Shown here: positions 1 through 12,296 of the stretch, piece after piece | Layout: the number at the start of each line of letters is the position of its first letter | Position numbering within the stretch: position 1 is the first letter of the stretch | Assembly (NCBI GenBank): GCA_958450365.1 | Contig: CAUEEP010000743.1 | Coordinates: 7,332,501-7,396,500, forward strand | Length of the DNA stretch: 64,000 nucleotides | Reading direction: 5' to 3' | Origin: Mesorhabditis belari | Taxonomy: Eukaryota > Nematoda > Chromadorea > Rhabditida > Rhabditidae | Position numbers and translations under genes: made by a program | Notes under the pieces: model-generated | The model's database searches: none | The model's input: only the letters and a program-made list of their open reading frames with translations | What the model was told of the DNA's origin: nothing

Positions 1-974
1 GCGCTGAACAAGCCAGAAAGCGATGTCGATGCGGTTAGTGCTAAAAGAATCTATAAAAAAAGGATTTTCAACTGAAATCATTTAAGATTTAAAGTCATTT
101 TCTATATATATTCGATTATAGGAGTCACGTCTTGGTGATATTTGTTTTTCAACGAGATATCGACCAGCAACGGGCACTCTCACGATCACCATCATGGAGG
201 CGAGAAATCTCAAGAAAATGGACGTCGGCGGCTCATCCGGTAAATATAAAAACCCTCATTGAATATCAAATTCAAATTTTTCAGATCCTTACGTGAAAAT
301 CTATCTATTCCATGGAGCAAAATTGCTTGGAAAGAAAAAGACTTCAAAGAAGTACAAAACCCTTAACCCGTACTACAATGAAAGCTTTCAATTCAAGGTG
401 GAACCACTAATGATGGATGTGAGTGAATAAAAGAAAAAAAGATACTTATACAAATTTCAGAAAGTGCATCTAATAGTGAGTGTTTGGGATTACGATAAAA
501 TGAGCAAAAACGACTTCATTGGCGAGGTGAGAGAAAGCCAAGAAAAGAAGAAACACGAATTTTTACTTAACCGAGTTTTTAACCAAATTTTTGAGTTGAA
601 CTTGAGGATGATTTTGTTGCAAGGGGGTGGCGTTCTATCAAAGTACACTTTAGCATAAAGCAGTCAGGAGAATGGGACGTTTAAAGTTAGACTACTCGAC
701 TGTACGCCCGTCATTATAGGGCGTTCTATCAAAGTATTAACGGCAGGAACGAAAAGACTTTCTGTTGATGATTTTGTTGCTAGCTTTAGAACTTTATTGA
801 ACGCTTAAAAAGACGAGAGTTGAGTTCTAGGTGGTTTTGGCAGCACGACATCTCGATGTGGCCAACGTGACAGCTTCATGTCACGCGCAATGGGCCGAAA
901 TGATGCAGTCGAAGCGGCCCGTCGTTCAATGGCACACGCTAATGCCGAAATTCGATGAAAAAGAGGAAGATTAA
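1..974 (+). CDS. Synaptotagmin, C2B domain and C-terminus (5' truncated by window)
   Basis: Exons 1-33, 122-239, 285-418, 461-526 and 831-974 join in frame and stop at TAA 972-974. The spliced protein is a C2B domain beginning [12 protein letters not shown]. The five acidic Ca2+ ligands expected in loops 1 and 3 are visible (KKMD, SDPY, WDYD...ND). So are a lysine-rich strand (GKKKTSKK) and the family's C-terminal WHTL motif, so this copy should still bind Ca2+ and phospholipid. Synaptotagmins are vesicle membrane proteins that trigger SNARE-driven exocytosis. The transmembrane segment and C2A domain must lie left of the window. The last exon ([21 protein letters not shown]) is more like the Syt4/11 class than Syt1, but I cannot assign the paralogue. 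The first 33 bp as an exon is inferred only from the GT donor at 34 and an open frame. Confidence 0.93.
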
Positions 975-1441
975 TTGTGTATTGGCTAGACTTGCGGCTC
1001 TTTTCCTGATCATTTAGCCAAAAAAAAGTCAGTTTTGTGATGAAAAGGGGGGAAATGAAGCCGCGCGCCAGGATCAACTTTACTTTGCTTTGTGGCTCGC
1101 GAGCCAGCCAACGGATTTTTCTTTTCAATAATTTCCTAATAGGTTAAGGAATAAATTTAAACTATGGAGAAAATTATACGGTTAAGTTCGCAAAGTTACT
1201 AAGAAGAGCTCTTGTCCGGGTAATTTTGCCCAATCCTGTACACATAAAGAAATGACTTCTAGGATCAAGAGGAAACGCTAGATCAAGAGGAAACTAAAAT
1301 CTGTCTTTTAAAACCATTATTGTTGAATATTTTGATAAAGAAAAAACAGAAAAAGCAAAAATTCAAAAAGACCATGAAACTAATTTTTTTTTTGGCAAAA
1401 AGGTCAGGGAAAGAGCTAGACTTGCTATTGGATTTAGGACG

Positions 1442-1624
1442 CTAGAGTAGTTGGGGGAAGCAGTCTGGAACTTTACCCAAAATCGATTACTAATCGATTA
1501 ATATTACTAATCGAGTATTACTAATCAATTCAGCATAGTCGAAAACCCCTGTGTGCAAGTTTTCGTGGAAAAATATGGATTTTTGGTCAAGCTTCAGACT
1601 GTCCCCCTGCCCGAACTACTCTAG
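1442..1624. repeat. Short inverted-repeat element
   Basis: The ends CTAGAGTAGTTGGG... and ...CCGAACTACTCTAG are inverted copies of each other, and CAGTCTG/CAGACTG also pair just inside. The middle has several copies of ACTAATCGA. No coding capacity is seen, so this looks like a non-autonomous (MITE-like) insertion. The superfamily is not resolved. Confidence 0.6.
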
Positions 1625-1671
1625 TTCCTGGATTAGCCTTTAACAGTTCAAGAAGCAGTTTACCAGTTTAC

Positions 1672-1974
1672 TAGAGTGTGTTCCTCGTGAGTAACACATT
1701 TTCTAAAACGCACACTTGGCAAAAATTACCGTACTTTTAGCGAAAATTATCGCGAAAAATTGGCCCAAAAAACCACGAGCGCTAATTTATATACGTTTTC
1801 TTTTAAAGATATTCAACTGTTTGACTAATTTGGTGGCAAATCCTCTTCAAATGTAAAGATATTCAATTTACTCGGCGTGTAAAGAGGATTACTCGTAGTT
1901 ACCCGGCGATCGAGTAAAAATTACTTATGCAAATTTTACTCGAGTAATTATTTACTCGCATGGAACACACTCTA
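1672..1974. repeat. Palindromic-end element, copy 1
   Basis: TAGAGTGTGTTCC at the left end matches the inverted GGAACACACTCTA at the right end. The inner parts carry GAGTAA/TTACTC motifs in both orientations. A related element with the same end motif lies at 7647-7895 inside a CNOT3 intron, so this is a dispersed family. Confidence 0.6.
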
Positions 1975-3049
1975 CAATTTACAGCGTTTACAGCAACAGC
2001 GCAAAGTAATCAAGATCACTGATAGTAATCTGATTTACTTTACCGTAACCGTTTTCTATTTTGCACTATTAATTATGTCAACGTTTTCATCAAAAAACAA
2101 TCATTAAGGCTTTCTCAGCAAGCCCAGTCCCTCGTCTCCATTTTCCGTTTTCTTTTGATTTTGATTTTCTTTTCCTTTTTCTTTTTTTATCATTCCTTTT
2201 TCATCACCACGTGCTCCAAATGCATCGGGTTTAGACCGGTGACTTGCAAACAAATATGATCTTTTTCCTTTCGAATTTTGTCTAAATTTTTTGCGATGCC
2301 CTATAGATTCCCTAAATTCCCTATAGATTTCATTCTTGTCACCTTTACATTATCAAATTCAATCTATTATATGCAGTTTTCTTTTGATTAACATAAAAGA
2401 TTTATTCGTAAACTCGATATTTAGAAAAATACTGAAAAATACAAAAAAAAAACTTATACAGACCAGTGGACAAACTCGACGAAAGAATCGGTTCAAAAGA
2501 GAACAAATGTGTTTTCACTCGCCCCGAGAATTTATAGCTAAAAAGAAGAGAGGAATCAAAAGAAAATATCAACAATTTTGGGCGCTCTATTTTATAACGA
2601 GGAAATTAGTGCTGATTGTGAATTAGTGTAGGGGGAAAAAAATCCTAATACAAACACTATAGGCACCTGTTTTCTAGAACCGCCTACGCTTGGGGTTGAA
2701 ACTTTCGAAGAATAGAAAAAGAAAGAGAAAATGCAGAAAGGGAATTCAACGATCAACCATCTCATTCAGTGATTCTTTTCCGTTTTTTTTTTTTTTCAAA
2801 ATTCTTTAAACATTTCAAATTTGAATGAGTAGGAGGATTCTGGGTTAAGAGAAGTTTGCAAAAAATGGTGACTTTACCGTTAGCTTACCACTGGTTCTTT
2901 TCGTAATACCAGTGGCTTAATTACTACAAAATAGATCTATAGTAAAATACTAGAGAAATAATTTGTTAGTACTTTCAAAATTTAGCCATCAACTCAAATT
3001 TGTACTGAACTGTCGAGTTGCTGTTTAGTCTGACATTCCAAATGGCTGA

Positions 3050-3108
3050 GGATCTTCAGGATCTTCAGGATCTTCAGGATCCTTCAGGATCCTACAGGAT
3101 CTTCAGGA
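3050..3108. repeat. GGATCTTCA minisatellite
   Basis: About six tandem copies of a 9-bp unit (GGATCTTCA, some CCTTCAGGA variants). No gene is associated. Confidence 0.75.
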
Positions 3109-4020
3109 AATTCTTCTAAAAGTCTATTAAGGTAAACAAATCTAAAAGTACAGCACTGTTATAAGTCTATCTATTTAGAACTTTTCAAATTATTGGTAAG
3201 CTAAAGGAAAAGTATTCATTCAATTTCTAGTGAGAAGGAGAAAAGCGGCGATGTGGCCTGAAAGCAATGAGAACGCCGAGAATGCCGATGTCTCGGGATC
3301 GCTACCGGAAGCACCCGCATGTCGAGCTCTGGCCAAAAAAAACACAATAACAGGGAAGACAAAATCAAATTAGGGAATGAGAAGAGGTGACAAGGAGAGG
3401 AGAAAATCCCACTCTGAGATTTGCACATTCACAAAGATAGAGAGAGAAAATGGAAAACAGACTCATAGAAAAGAGAGAGAGAGAGAGAAAGAAACACGTA
3501 CAATTTTGAGAGAACTGTGTGGGCTTTCGAGGACTTTCTTTTATTGTGAACATGGCTTGCTGCTAAATTTTAGTTTAGAAGGATTTTAGATTTTTGTTTG
3601 ACAACCTAGAAAGTTTAAAGAGTTTATCAGGTTTAAAAAGTCCTAAAAAGCACGTACATATGCTTAAAATATTTCACTTAAAAAATCCCTAAATATTTCT
3701 AAATCTTGTAAAATAGCAGTAATGCTTTCTGCCGACTTTGACGTACCAATGTGAAACAAGTACAGCTTGGCAAACCGTATTCGAGCTAGTTTTTTGTGGA
3801 GACTAAAGTGAACCGGGAGTCAAACAGCAAAGAGACAAACAAAAAAAACACTAGAAACCTATCCAGGGTCGAGTTTAAACGGTAAGCAAAACAAGCTGAT
3901 TACTTGGTCAGAAGGCACTTTGGCAAACAAGCCGCGATTGTTTAGACTACTGAATTCCTTTAGTAAAACACTTTCAATTTTTCAGTTTCTTTGCAAAAAG
4001 CTAATACAAAAAAGCTAATA

Positions 4021-4585
4021 TTGGGTTGTCCAGTTATGAATGCGCGTTTTTACTATTTTGTAAATTTCTCAAGACATCGAATAGATGTATAGGAGTCTTA
4101 TATATCATTCGAAAGCTGAAGATCTCCTCTACATTTTGGAATAAAAAAGTTTTTGAATTCATTCAACTTTTTGGGAAATTGACTGCACAAAGGGAGAGGT
4201 CGGTCGTTTTCGAAAAAACCTATCCCAGCTTAGCTATTCCTCAATTTTTATGGTGTAAAATAACCGCCCAGAAAAGAAAAGATGCTCTGAAATTGTTATA
4301 TTAAAAAAAAGTTGTACTGATATATCTATTGGCCAAACATCAAACGGTTAACTCAATTTGAGCGGAGCCAAAACTTGATCCAAAGACACCCTTTCATTTT
4401 TTGGCCACCTCTTCTTCTGTACAGTCAATTTGCCCAAAAGCTGGACAAATTCAAAAACTTTTTATATTAAAATGTAGAGGAGATCTTCAGCTTTCGAATA
4501 ATACTCATATATCTTTTCTTGATTTCGGTATCTTGAGAAATTTACAAAATAGTAAAAAACGCGCATTCATAACTGGACAACCCAA
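4021..4585. repeat. Tc1/mariner-like palindromic element with TA duplication
   Basis: TTGGGTTGTCCAGTTATGAA at the left is mirrored by TTCATAACTGGACAACCCAA at the right, with TA on both flanks. The two arms stay complementary for over 60 bp, through CTTTCGAA/TTCGAAAG motifs. There is no intact transposase. TA flanks plus long inverted ends fit a non-autonomous Tc1/mariner derivative. Confidence 0.8.
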
Positions 4586-5293
4586 TAGAAGCACAGTCTC
4601 TAATAAAAGCAATAACTATGGATATTCAGCTTAGTAAACTGAATACCGAGTTTTGGATATATAAGGGATTTCCTTGAGAAAAATAGCATTCTTTATCATT
4701 TGTTTTGCAGAAGCGGCAATTTTGACAGGTTTTTTCTTGCAATTAGGTAGTCAGCTTATTTGGAACGAATTTATAACTTAGACTAGGTAATTCAATTCCG
4801 TTTAGCTTAAGATAATTTATGCCATAAAATTCTCAAAACTTTAAACATTTTGACGTTTTATATTTTAGTATCCAATCCTTTAGCAAAGAATCTTTCTTGC
4901 TTAGTTCTTTCTTAGATTTTTGCATGAACTGCTTAAAAATCATTGCTAAAGTTCATTTTTGATTAATCAGTAGCTTTTCTTGCATAACCTAAAGGTTTTC
5001 TTTTTACGAACTATCAAATCAATTTTTTTTAATCATTAAAAAATAGAAGCGCAGCCTCCGATAGAAGCAATTTTGTGGAATGATCGAAAAATAAAAGCGC
5101 ATGCGCTTCTATTAGAATAAATACGGTATTTATAATTTCCATTTGTATTCAAAAATTTTTTGGAAGGGATTTTTCGATAAAGTAAGTATCAAGTGTTGGC
5201 ATCAAAAAGTCATTCAAGCTAAAGGTACACAAATTTGGGCCCAATTGTTTGTCAAAGACCTCGACCAATTTAAAATTCAAGATTTGGTTTCAG

Positions 5294-5587
5294 GAAAACA
5301 ATCGGGGATCACATATCACAGCTTACAAAATTTGCGGTTATGAAGTTGTGGGGTGTGAAATCTCCACGAAAGCTTGTATAGAACTCAAAATCGGAGATCA
5401 CCAACAATATGCTTTGAATTTGATTCACTTCGAGACTTTGGGTTCAGAGGAAAAAAGTGTTACAGCCGAGAATAAAATCGAGTCGAGCCTCTATTGTCCA
5501 TTTGAGTTTTCAAAAAAGAATGATCGTATTTCTTTGTTTGGTTTTGATTTGAAGAGTTGTTCGAAGAAAAAAAATAGGAATAAATAA
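5294..5587 (+). CDS. Possible 3' exon of an unidentified small protein
   Basis: After a TTTCAG acceptor ending at 5293 an open frame of about 97 codons runs to a TAA at 5585-5587. It has alternating hydrophobic and charged residues and a Lys/Asn-rich end. I do not recognise a family. No convincing upstream exon or ATG was found: an open stretch at 5143-5290 is not clearly spliced to it. It would converge tail to tail on CNOT3, 76 bp away. It could equally be a chance ORF or a decayed element. Treat it as a candidate only. Confidence 0.25.
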   Translation, partial: ENNRGSHITAYKICGYEVVGCEISTKACIELKIGDHQQYALNLIHFETLGSEEKSVTAENKIESSLYCPFEFSKKNDRISLFGFDLKSCSKKKNRNK

Positions 5588-5663
5588 TAACAGCAACATG
5601 TACCAAATTCTCACAGTCGACCCTAGAACATACTAGCGATTTGTCATAAAAAGAATCAACTTA

Positions 5664-8600
5664 CTAATCGAAATCCTTGTCTTCCAAATATCGATACTCA
5701 AAGACAAATGATTCCTTTTTCCGTTGTGCCCACTTTTCGTAATCAAAATAGATATAAGTTCCCTAAATTATGGGTTTTATTTTCTTTTGTGAAACAAACT
5801 CTTTCAAAATCGTCCGTAATTTCTTTCGGTTCTTCGTGTCTTTGAAACCACATCAAATATTTTGTGTGAAAACGCCAAGATAACCGTTTCAATGCCTTTG
5901 CCGCTAGCAATTGTGCACGAGATCCCTGAATTTCATTGATATCTTTAATTCAAAGATTACTTTCACCTCCATATAATAAAAAGCGAAGAAGAGAACTTCG
6001 GGTGAAAGACGCAAATAGTACTCCAGTGTATCGACATGTGCAAGGGTGTTTGTTGGGTAGTAAGCTGGTGTAGAACAACTCAACTTGGGCAAGTAGCATC
6101 TGAAAAATGTTTGGGGTGTTAAGTAGCCAGTCATAGATATGAACTGTCATTATGTTTTATAGTCAATTGGATGCAATTCTTACCTCGGTCTTTCAGATTC
6201 CAAATATGGTGGACACCGCATGAGAACCTGATCAATCGAGAGAACCTGCGCTTCTAGCTCGGAATTTGGAGCCGTTCGACCCAACGGTGAAGCACCCAGC
6301 CAAGGTGGTATCAAGGCCTAAAACGAATTAACACATTCACGACAAAGCCCGCCATGGTCAACTAGCTAAGAGCCCTGTGTCTTAGTCGGAGAGTCAAGGG
6401 TTCAATCCCGCAGGCTAGATTATTGGTTCTTTTTTCATCTATATGGGTGTTCTATATCCAACAAAATCCAGCTTCGGTTATCAATTAAGATCGTTAACTG
6501 TCAGCCTTTTACACATCTCCAACGTTGCTTTTCAACCTTTAATGAAGCACTCTTCGTGTTATCCGTCTGAGATGTTCGCAGAATTTGCCGGAATGCATCC
6601 TCAGTGCCAGGCATTTCTAAGCAAAAATTGTGTTTTAAAATTCAAACAAAACTAACGAGAATTCATTGTTGGCGAATCGCTCGTAAATGAAAGTCCCTTA
6701 GCAGACGACAAAGAACCTCCTTCAACTGGTGAATGATGTAGCTGAAATTCTTGGTGTTTTTGAATTGATAACAACAAACGTTTACCATTTGAGACGGCAT
6801 GGCAAGAGGATCCGAATTGAAACCAATTTCAACCGTATTCATTTGCTTGGTCAGCGTCTTGAGAGTGTCCTGGAATTTCTTCGATTACAAAACTGTTTAC
6901 AGCCACGTGTTTCTGGTATCGCGAGCGCTTCAATTTTTACCAAAAGCACTAGAGAAAGCGTTCAAGCTTGAAATGGTAGGTTAGATAGGAGCATTGGCAG
7001 AATCACTCATTTATTTTCAATCGAATTGTTAACGATCAAATCAGACTTTGCGTTACATTTTGATTAAAAAGAAAAGTTTGTTTCCCGAAAGGTAGCTAGC
7101 ATGCCGAGTTATTAGGCTGTTCAGAAAGTTTTTCGTTTCTTTTCGTACTTTCGTTGAAAAATAACAAATTCACCAATTAACCTACGGTTTGCTCTAAATA
7201 AAAAGTGTTTATTGTTCAATTTTGCAGAAAAATAATTTACCTTTCTAATGAAACAAACCGTAGTTCAATTGATGCACTTGTTGATTTTTAAACGGAAGTA
7301 TGAAAAGGAACGAAAAGATTTTCTGGAAAGCCTAATAAAAAAAGGAAAGGTTTCAAAAGAGCACTAGGAGCACCACATGACAACTTTCTTGTGAGAGCAC
7401 AGCATGGTATGCGGGGCTACCTGATTCGCTTGGGAAATGTTGTGTATGGATAAACCAATTGCTGTTGCATGGGGTGTGTCCATTTGTGGCGGAAGTCTAT
7501 GCGAACTGGCAACTTCGGCACATTCCGCAATTGCAAAACATGCCGCTTCATCCACGGACATGGACGCCTAACAATATAGAACCCCTTTCTCTTGGTGTGG
7601 ATTATGGATTTGTAAACATTTGAGTCAACTATAGAATTGTTTCGAGTAAAGTGTGTTCCTCGTGATTAAATAATTAATTGAATTCATTTGCATAAACAAA
7701 TCCGCAAAAATATTTAGCAAGAATGTTAGAAAAGATGCGGATATTTCGCACTACTGAAAAAAAAGACTGAAAAGTTTAAATTTGGATTAAATTTACTTTT
7801 AAAGAAATTTGCGTATAAACAAATTTACATAACTTCGGTAGCCTTTTTGAAGCGCACGCTTTAGAAAGCGAATTAATCAAGAGGAACATACTCTAACCAG
7901 CACTGGAGGACGAAAATGAGTTACCTCAGTATTTTTGGCGGCCACATTTGTAAACGTTTGGTGAGTGGTGGAAACGTTAGCGGTGGCCGTAGGAGCTGAA
8001 GGCGGACTGTGATTCTCATTATTTCGTGGCGATGACGGTCGGGATCCAGTAGCTAATACAGATTTATGATGACAAAGTTTTAGATTAGAGCCAACCTGTT
8101 GCCGGTGTCATTGTACTGGTTGTCACCGTTGTGAAAGACATCGTTCGTTGTTGTGGCTGTGTCTTTCTAAAGATATTATCTTTCTTTCTGTCTTTCTAAA
8201 GATTTCTAAAGGTTCTAAAGATCACTACTACTCTGGTGTGACATTTTAAAAACTATGAAAAAGCTATTAAGACGTACGCTGGTTGAATGATTGTATTCGT
8301 TTTTGCGGTCGACATGGGTGGTGGGGTTTTCACTTCTAAAGCATGATACAAAAATTTAAGAATATGAATGTGTACCTATTGCTGGTGGCGTAGAGCGTAA
8401 CCCAGATGTAACGATTGAATTGTATGGGATTCCCGGTGGTGGAGCTACTGGAGTTTGCGGCTGAGAGTGAGATGGAACTGACTGGGCTGGGCTAGGCGCC
8501 GGCGTCGTCGTAACAATCGAGGTAAGCGGGGAATCGGTAGACAATTCCCTAAAAAGTTTATTATCAGAATCTATTTCAAAGTATATTTTGAAGTATACAT

Positions 8601-10069
8601 ATTGGCTAAGTGTTAAAAAACAAACCTTAACACCGGCTTGTGCATCATTGTGGTGGATACCTTCTTCGTGAGCAAAGCGGGACTCAACGGAGCTGCTTCC
8701 GCACTGCCGTGTCGTGACTTGGGCTGAATTTTTCAAGTTTGATTGTTTTATCGTTTTCATTTACCAGTTCTTCATCCAAGATATGTCCATTTTCTTGTAG
8801 AATTCCTGAAACGTGGGTTGCAAGTGATTTGCCCGCAAAGCTTTACCGTTATCATATTCTCCATGTCTTTCGTTTTCATGATCGATTGAAGACACATGAA
8901 CCACTCCGCCCAAAGTTGTTGCATACGAGCCAAGGTCCAGCTCCTCATAAGCACCTGTAATGATTTCATAGAGCAGAACAATTAAAGTCTAAACCTTCAG
9001 GGTCCAACGCCTCAGATGGTCCATTTTCACCATCATAATCGGGGTCCAGACTAGCCACAAACATTTCCACTTGATCCTGGAATATTTTTTATGATTAGCC
9101 GAAAGTCCAAAATATGCCCAAAACTTACTTTCAGTGATTCTAAGACTTGTCGAGGTTCCAGTGTTTCATTGCTAACTAACCGCATACAAAGCTGTAAAAA
9201 GAATGCCTTTTGGTGCTTTAAAAACTTTTTTACCTCCAATCGTTGAATGTGAAACTTCATTCGTTCGTGATGCTTCTTCAGGTCTTCCAGCTTTTTCTGT
9301 GAAAATGCATTTAGATATTTGCTAATATATAAATTTTTATATTTACCATAGATTCGCTCTTCTTTGAATCATCTTTTCCTTTTCGTCCTTTTTTCGTCGT
9401 AACTTCCGCTTGAGATTGACTTTCTATTAAAGTTTCCGTTCGATCCACTTCAACTTCCAAATCATTGATCATATTCTAAAAAAAATACCATATAACCGCT
9501 TGAAAATATTAAAATTCAGCATTCAATTAAAATTGTAAATTTGAAAAAACAAACCTGCAACCACTCGGTTGTTTCTCCTTTTTCTCGTTCTTTTGGATCG
9601 ACTTTCTCTTCTGCACAAAGTCCAACTTTTGAATGCGGCTTCGTTTTGTTTTCTCTTTCAATGTCCTAAATGAACAGAATTTATTAGCACAAATATTTTT
9701 TTAATAACCTTGAATTGTTCCATTCGTAGTTCAATCAATCGTCGATATTGTATCAACTTGTCCTTGTCCTTTATGTCCGGATTATTTTGCCAGCCTTTCA
9801 AAGAATCACGAAGCCTATACATATAAATTGAAGATTTTGAAGCAAACTTTTAAAACCTTTGTAGTTTCTTGATTTCTCTTTTCAAATCATCCTGATATTT
9901 GTCCCTTTGATTGTCCGAGTTTGCATCTTGCATTTTGTTCATAATCATTTCAAACTCTTCCACGCCTTCATCGATCTAAAAAAATAAAAAAAAAAATATT
10001 TCAATTATTTTTAATTACCTTTTTAAAGCACTTGTCGATTTCACTCAGTAGCTTTCGTTTTTCGGCCAT
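5664..10069 (-). CDS. ntl-3: CCR4-NOT transcription complex subunit 3 (CNOT3 / NTL-3)
   Basis: Twenty exons in order: 10019-10069, 9857-9975, 9709-9814, 9555-9665, 9347-9475, 9234-9296, 9129-9191, 8995-9076, 8847-8954, 8765-8805, 8626-8723, 8376-8548, 8278-8335, 8096-8166, 7925-8052, 7421-7567, 6184-6317, 5967-6099, 5800-5925, 5664-5762. They total 2040 nt, 679 aa; every junction keeps phase. Residues 1 to about 230 are the Not3 coiled-coil region ([25 protein letters not shown]). The middle is Ser/Thr/Pro-rich linker. Residues 516-679 hold [10 protein letters not shown] and the NOT box ([44 protein letters not shown]). CNOT3 pairs with CNOT2 on the CNOT1 scaffold in the cytoplasmic deadenylation and decay machine. 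Length is close to the human protein (about 750 aa). Intron 16 (6318-7420) is about 1.1 kb and holds a mariner-like insert and a tRNA-like sequence; the intron at 5763-5799 is only 37 bp. The linker exons are the least certain. Confidence 0.95.
6345..6412 (+). repeat. tRNA-related sequence, copy 1 (CNOT3 intron)
   Basis: It contains CTAAGAGCCCTGTGTCTTAG followed by a Pol III B-box-like GGGTTCAATCCC. The same order recurs at 39445-39480 and 53428-53488, with a partial form at 52978. The acceptor stem does not pair, so it is not a working tRNA gene; it looks like a tRNA-derived repeat. Confidence 0.55.
7115..7332. repeat. Mariner-like short element in CNOT3 intron
   Basis: The ends GGCTGTTCAGAAAG and CTGGAAAGCC are inverted and flanked by TA (TTA/TAA). 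CGTTTCTTTTCGTACTTTCG near the left pairs with a diverged inverse at the right. The interior motif AAAGTGTTTATTGTTCAATTT recurs at 17.8 kb and 37.9 kb, showing a dispersed family of non-autonomous elements. Confidence 0.75.
7647..7895. repeat. Palindromic-end element, copy 2 (CNOT3 intron)
   Basis: AAGTGTGTTCCTCGTGATTAA at the left and TTAATCAAGAGGAACATACTC at the right are inverted copies. The end motif matches the element at 1672-1974. Confidence 0.6.
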
Positions 10070-10879
10070 TTTCGACAATCTTTTATCTTGTCAAACCAAT
10101 TTTTAACATTCAGGTAGTGGTTATGGAAACTGAATAAATTAGTTAGAATGGGCAATGCTTACAAAGCGTTTTCTTTAGATAAAAATGAATTTAACAAAAG
10201 CAGATACTTTAAAAAAACGAATAATGGCCTTTATAAAGGTCGATAAATGATAAATTCAATAAAAGGAGGATAATTTTAAAAAGAAATGCGTTTAATTTTG
10301 GATCACAAGCCAATCGGAATACAGAGTATACACAAATAAGACCGTGACGCCGACGAAAGAAGTGCAAAATGGACGCGATCACGGTCAGCCATTATTTCCC
10401 TCGGGTGAAAAAGAGAGCTACAACACTTCTTTGACTACAAAACTCGCGGAAAATAAAATAGAGAATTTCTGAAATTTTTGAGCAAAGATCATTTTGGGTG
10501 TTTTCAAAGGCAAATATAGTGAAGAGTAATTTCTTTTGTCAATGTGACTATTGTAAGTAAAGTGAAAAAAAGGAGAACATGGGTAATGTTCCGGCTTTTG
10601 TTAAAAAAAATCATCAGATGATATTTAGCGAGAGATTTCTTCAAAATGACTGAATTATTTAAACATTGTAGACTGTCAAAATGAAGCCAAAAACTTATAA
10701 ATTCAGAAAGCTAAATCAAAAAAGAAAAGAAAAGAACGTCAGAAATGTGCATTACAACTTTAGAAACTAAAGGAATTTCCTGGTGATTTGTACTTGTATT
10801 TAAACTTGCGCTTGATTGATAGCTTGTGTGTCTTGAATGTGATCAAAACAACGAAATTTTATCGATACAAACAATAATT

Positions 10880-11317
10880 GGGAGTGGGACAAATGCGACC
10901 TTTTTTTTGCGCACCCGGCCCATTAGCGCACCTTTTTTCGCGTTTATAAAAAAGCTAATATTAATCAATTTCCATTCCAAAAGTTGTTTTTCTGGGTAAT
11001 TTTAGGGAGTAGAATTCAAATTTTGACATATCAGAGGTTGTGAAAGGAAAACGGACGAAGTTATACATAGGGAAAAATCGAAATTTTTCTATTTTCGAAA
11101 AATCGACAATTTTCTGTAATTTGACCTACCCGTTTTATCTTTCAAATTGGTTCCACAAGCTCTGATATATCAAAATTTGAATTCTACTCCCTAAAATTAC
11201 CCAGAAAAAGAACTTTTGGAATGGAAATTGGTTAATATTAGCTTTTTTATAAAAGCGAAAAAAAAGTGCGCTAATGGGCCGAGTGCGCAAAAAAAAGGTC
11301 GCATTTGTCCCACTCCC
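10880..11317. mobile_element. hAT-like non-autonomous palindrome, copy 1
   Basis: The element begins GGGAGTGGGACAAATGCGAC and ends with its inverse GCATTTGTCCCACTCCC. It is flanked by the direct 8-bp repeat CAATAATT (10872-10879 and 11318-11325). The arms remain complementary for about 100 bp. Eight-bp duplications are typical of hAT transposons; no transposase is present. A sister copy lies at 13334. Confidence 0.85.
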
Positions 11318-12031
11318 CAATAATTCACTTTAGTGGAAAATGAAGAAAAAGGCCGCCTCATATAGCTGAAATTTTGCCGCCACTACGATAGGACAAGACA
11401 GAAAAAGACTCTAGAAAATAATGACCCGTAAATAGCGTAGATACTAGAACACCACCCGCATAATGGCGGGCTTACAGTCGCGTAGTCTAACTTTGAACGT
11501 CCCATTGGCGTTCCATTAGAGTTTTTATGGTAGTTGTTGATTGTGGATTCAACACACCAACGATTGAAACTACAGCTGTTTTATGACAAAAATTTACCCA
11601 TTTGTCAGTGAATCAAGATTTTGGTACTCGTCTGTTCCCTATCTCAGGGCTATCGATTGAGTTGGGGAGTAGGAAATGGCGGCGACTTTCAAAAAATTTT
11701 CTGGAACCCATAAAAGCTCCATATAATCCATTATTTTTATAATCAAAAAGATGTATCATTGCTCTACAAAATGGCTTTTAAGAGATTCCGAAAAGCTTTT
11801 GTTTTGTGCATTTTATAGGCTCCTAAACGCAACCAGTCAAAATGACAAGGAGTCCGATTCGTCGTTTGTCTTGCTCTTTACACATAAACTTAGCTTGATG
11901 TCCAAACAAAAAAATTAGAACACATTTAATTACATAAATACCCAATTTTTGTAGTGATCTCGTCAGTCATAAAGATAAAGACTAATCGATTTTATAGAAG
12001 TTTCTTTTTTTTTTTGGATCTGTTTTCGCAC

Positions 12032-12296
12032 TCAGGTGTTCCTATTTGCGCAGATCACAACCTGCTTCCACATTTCTCTATCCCTTGCTATTGTCATCCA
12101 GTGTTTCCTAGCTTGATTGTTCCTGGTTCGAAGTCTTCGACTTGCTGGTGCTGGTGGTGGTTGCACTCTAGCCATCCTTTCTCTGACCGTCTCTGCCACT
12201 CTTGTGCTCCACCTCGTTGCTGGTCTTCCGATGGGCTTCTTCTGGTCTCGTGGTAGCCACTCTGTGATCCGTATCGTCCATCTGTCGATAGAAGTT
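12032..12296 (-). pseudogene. 3' end of a non-LTR (RTE-type) retrotransposon reverse transcriptase, 5' truncated
   Basis: On the minus strand an open frame of about 85 codons ends at TGA (12032-12034). It carries the pattern common to the end of RTE-type reverse transcriptases: RWTIRITEWLPRD, KPIGRPATRW, then a Trp-containing ARDREMWKQ near the stop. Nothing recognisable lies upstream, so the copy is dead-on-arrival. It is in a spacer, not within a gene. Confidence 0.7.

Larger units (their letters stand above)
975..5293. other. Gene-poor spacer between synaptotagmin and CNOT3
   Basis: No multi-exon gene could be assembled on either strand. The stretch is AT-rich with scattered open frames that lack splice support. 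It holds inverted-repeat elements (1442-1624, 1672-1974, 4021-4585), a short minisatellite near 3050-3105, and a GA-rich patch near 3460-3490. The 3' UTR of the synaptotagmin should occupy its first part. Confidence 0.6.

Noticed and set aside
8356..8760. Read-through reading of the CNOT3 linker as one 134-codon exon
   Set aside because: That frame needs an in-frame start within the domain and loses phase with its neighbours. Splitting it at 8548/8626 and 8723/8765 restores phase throughout.
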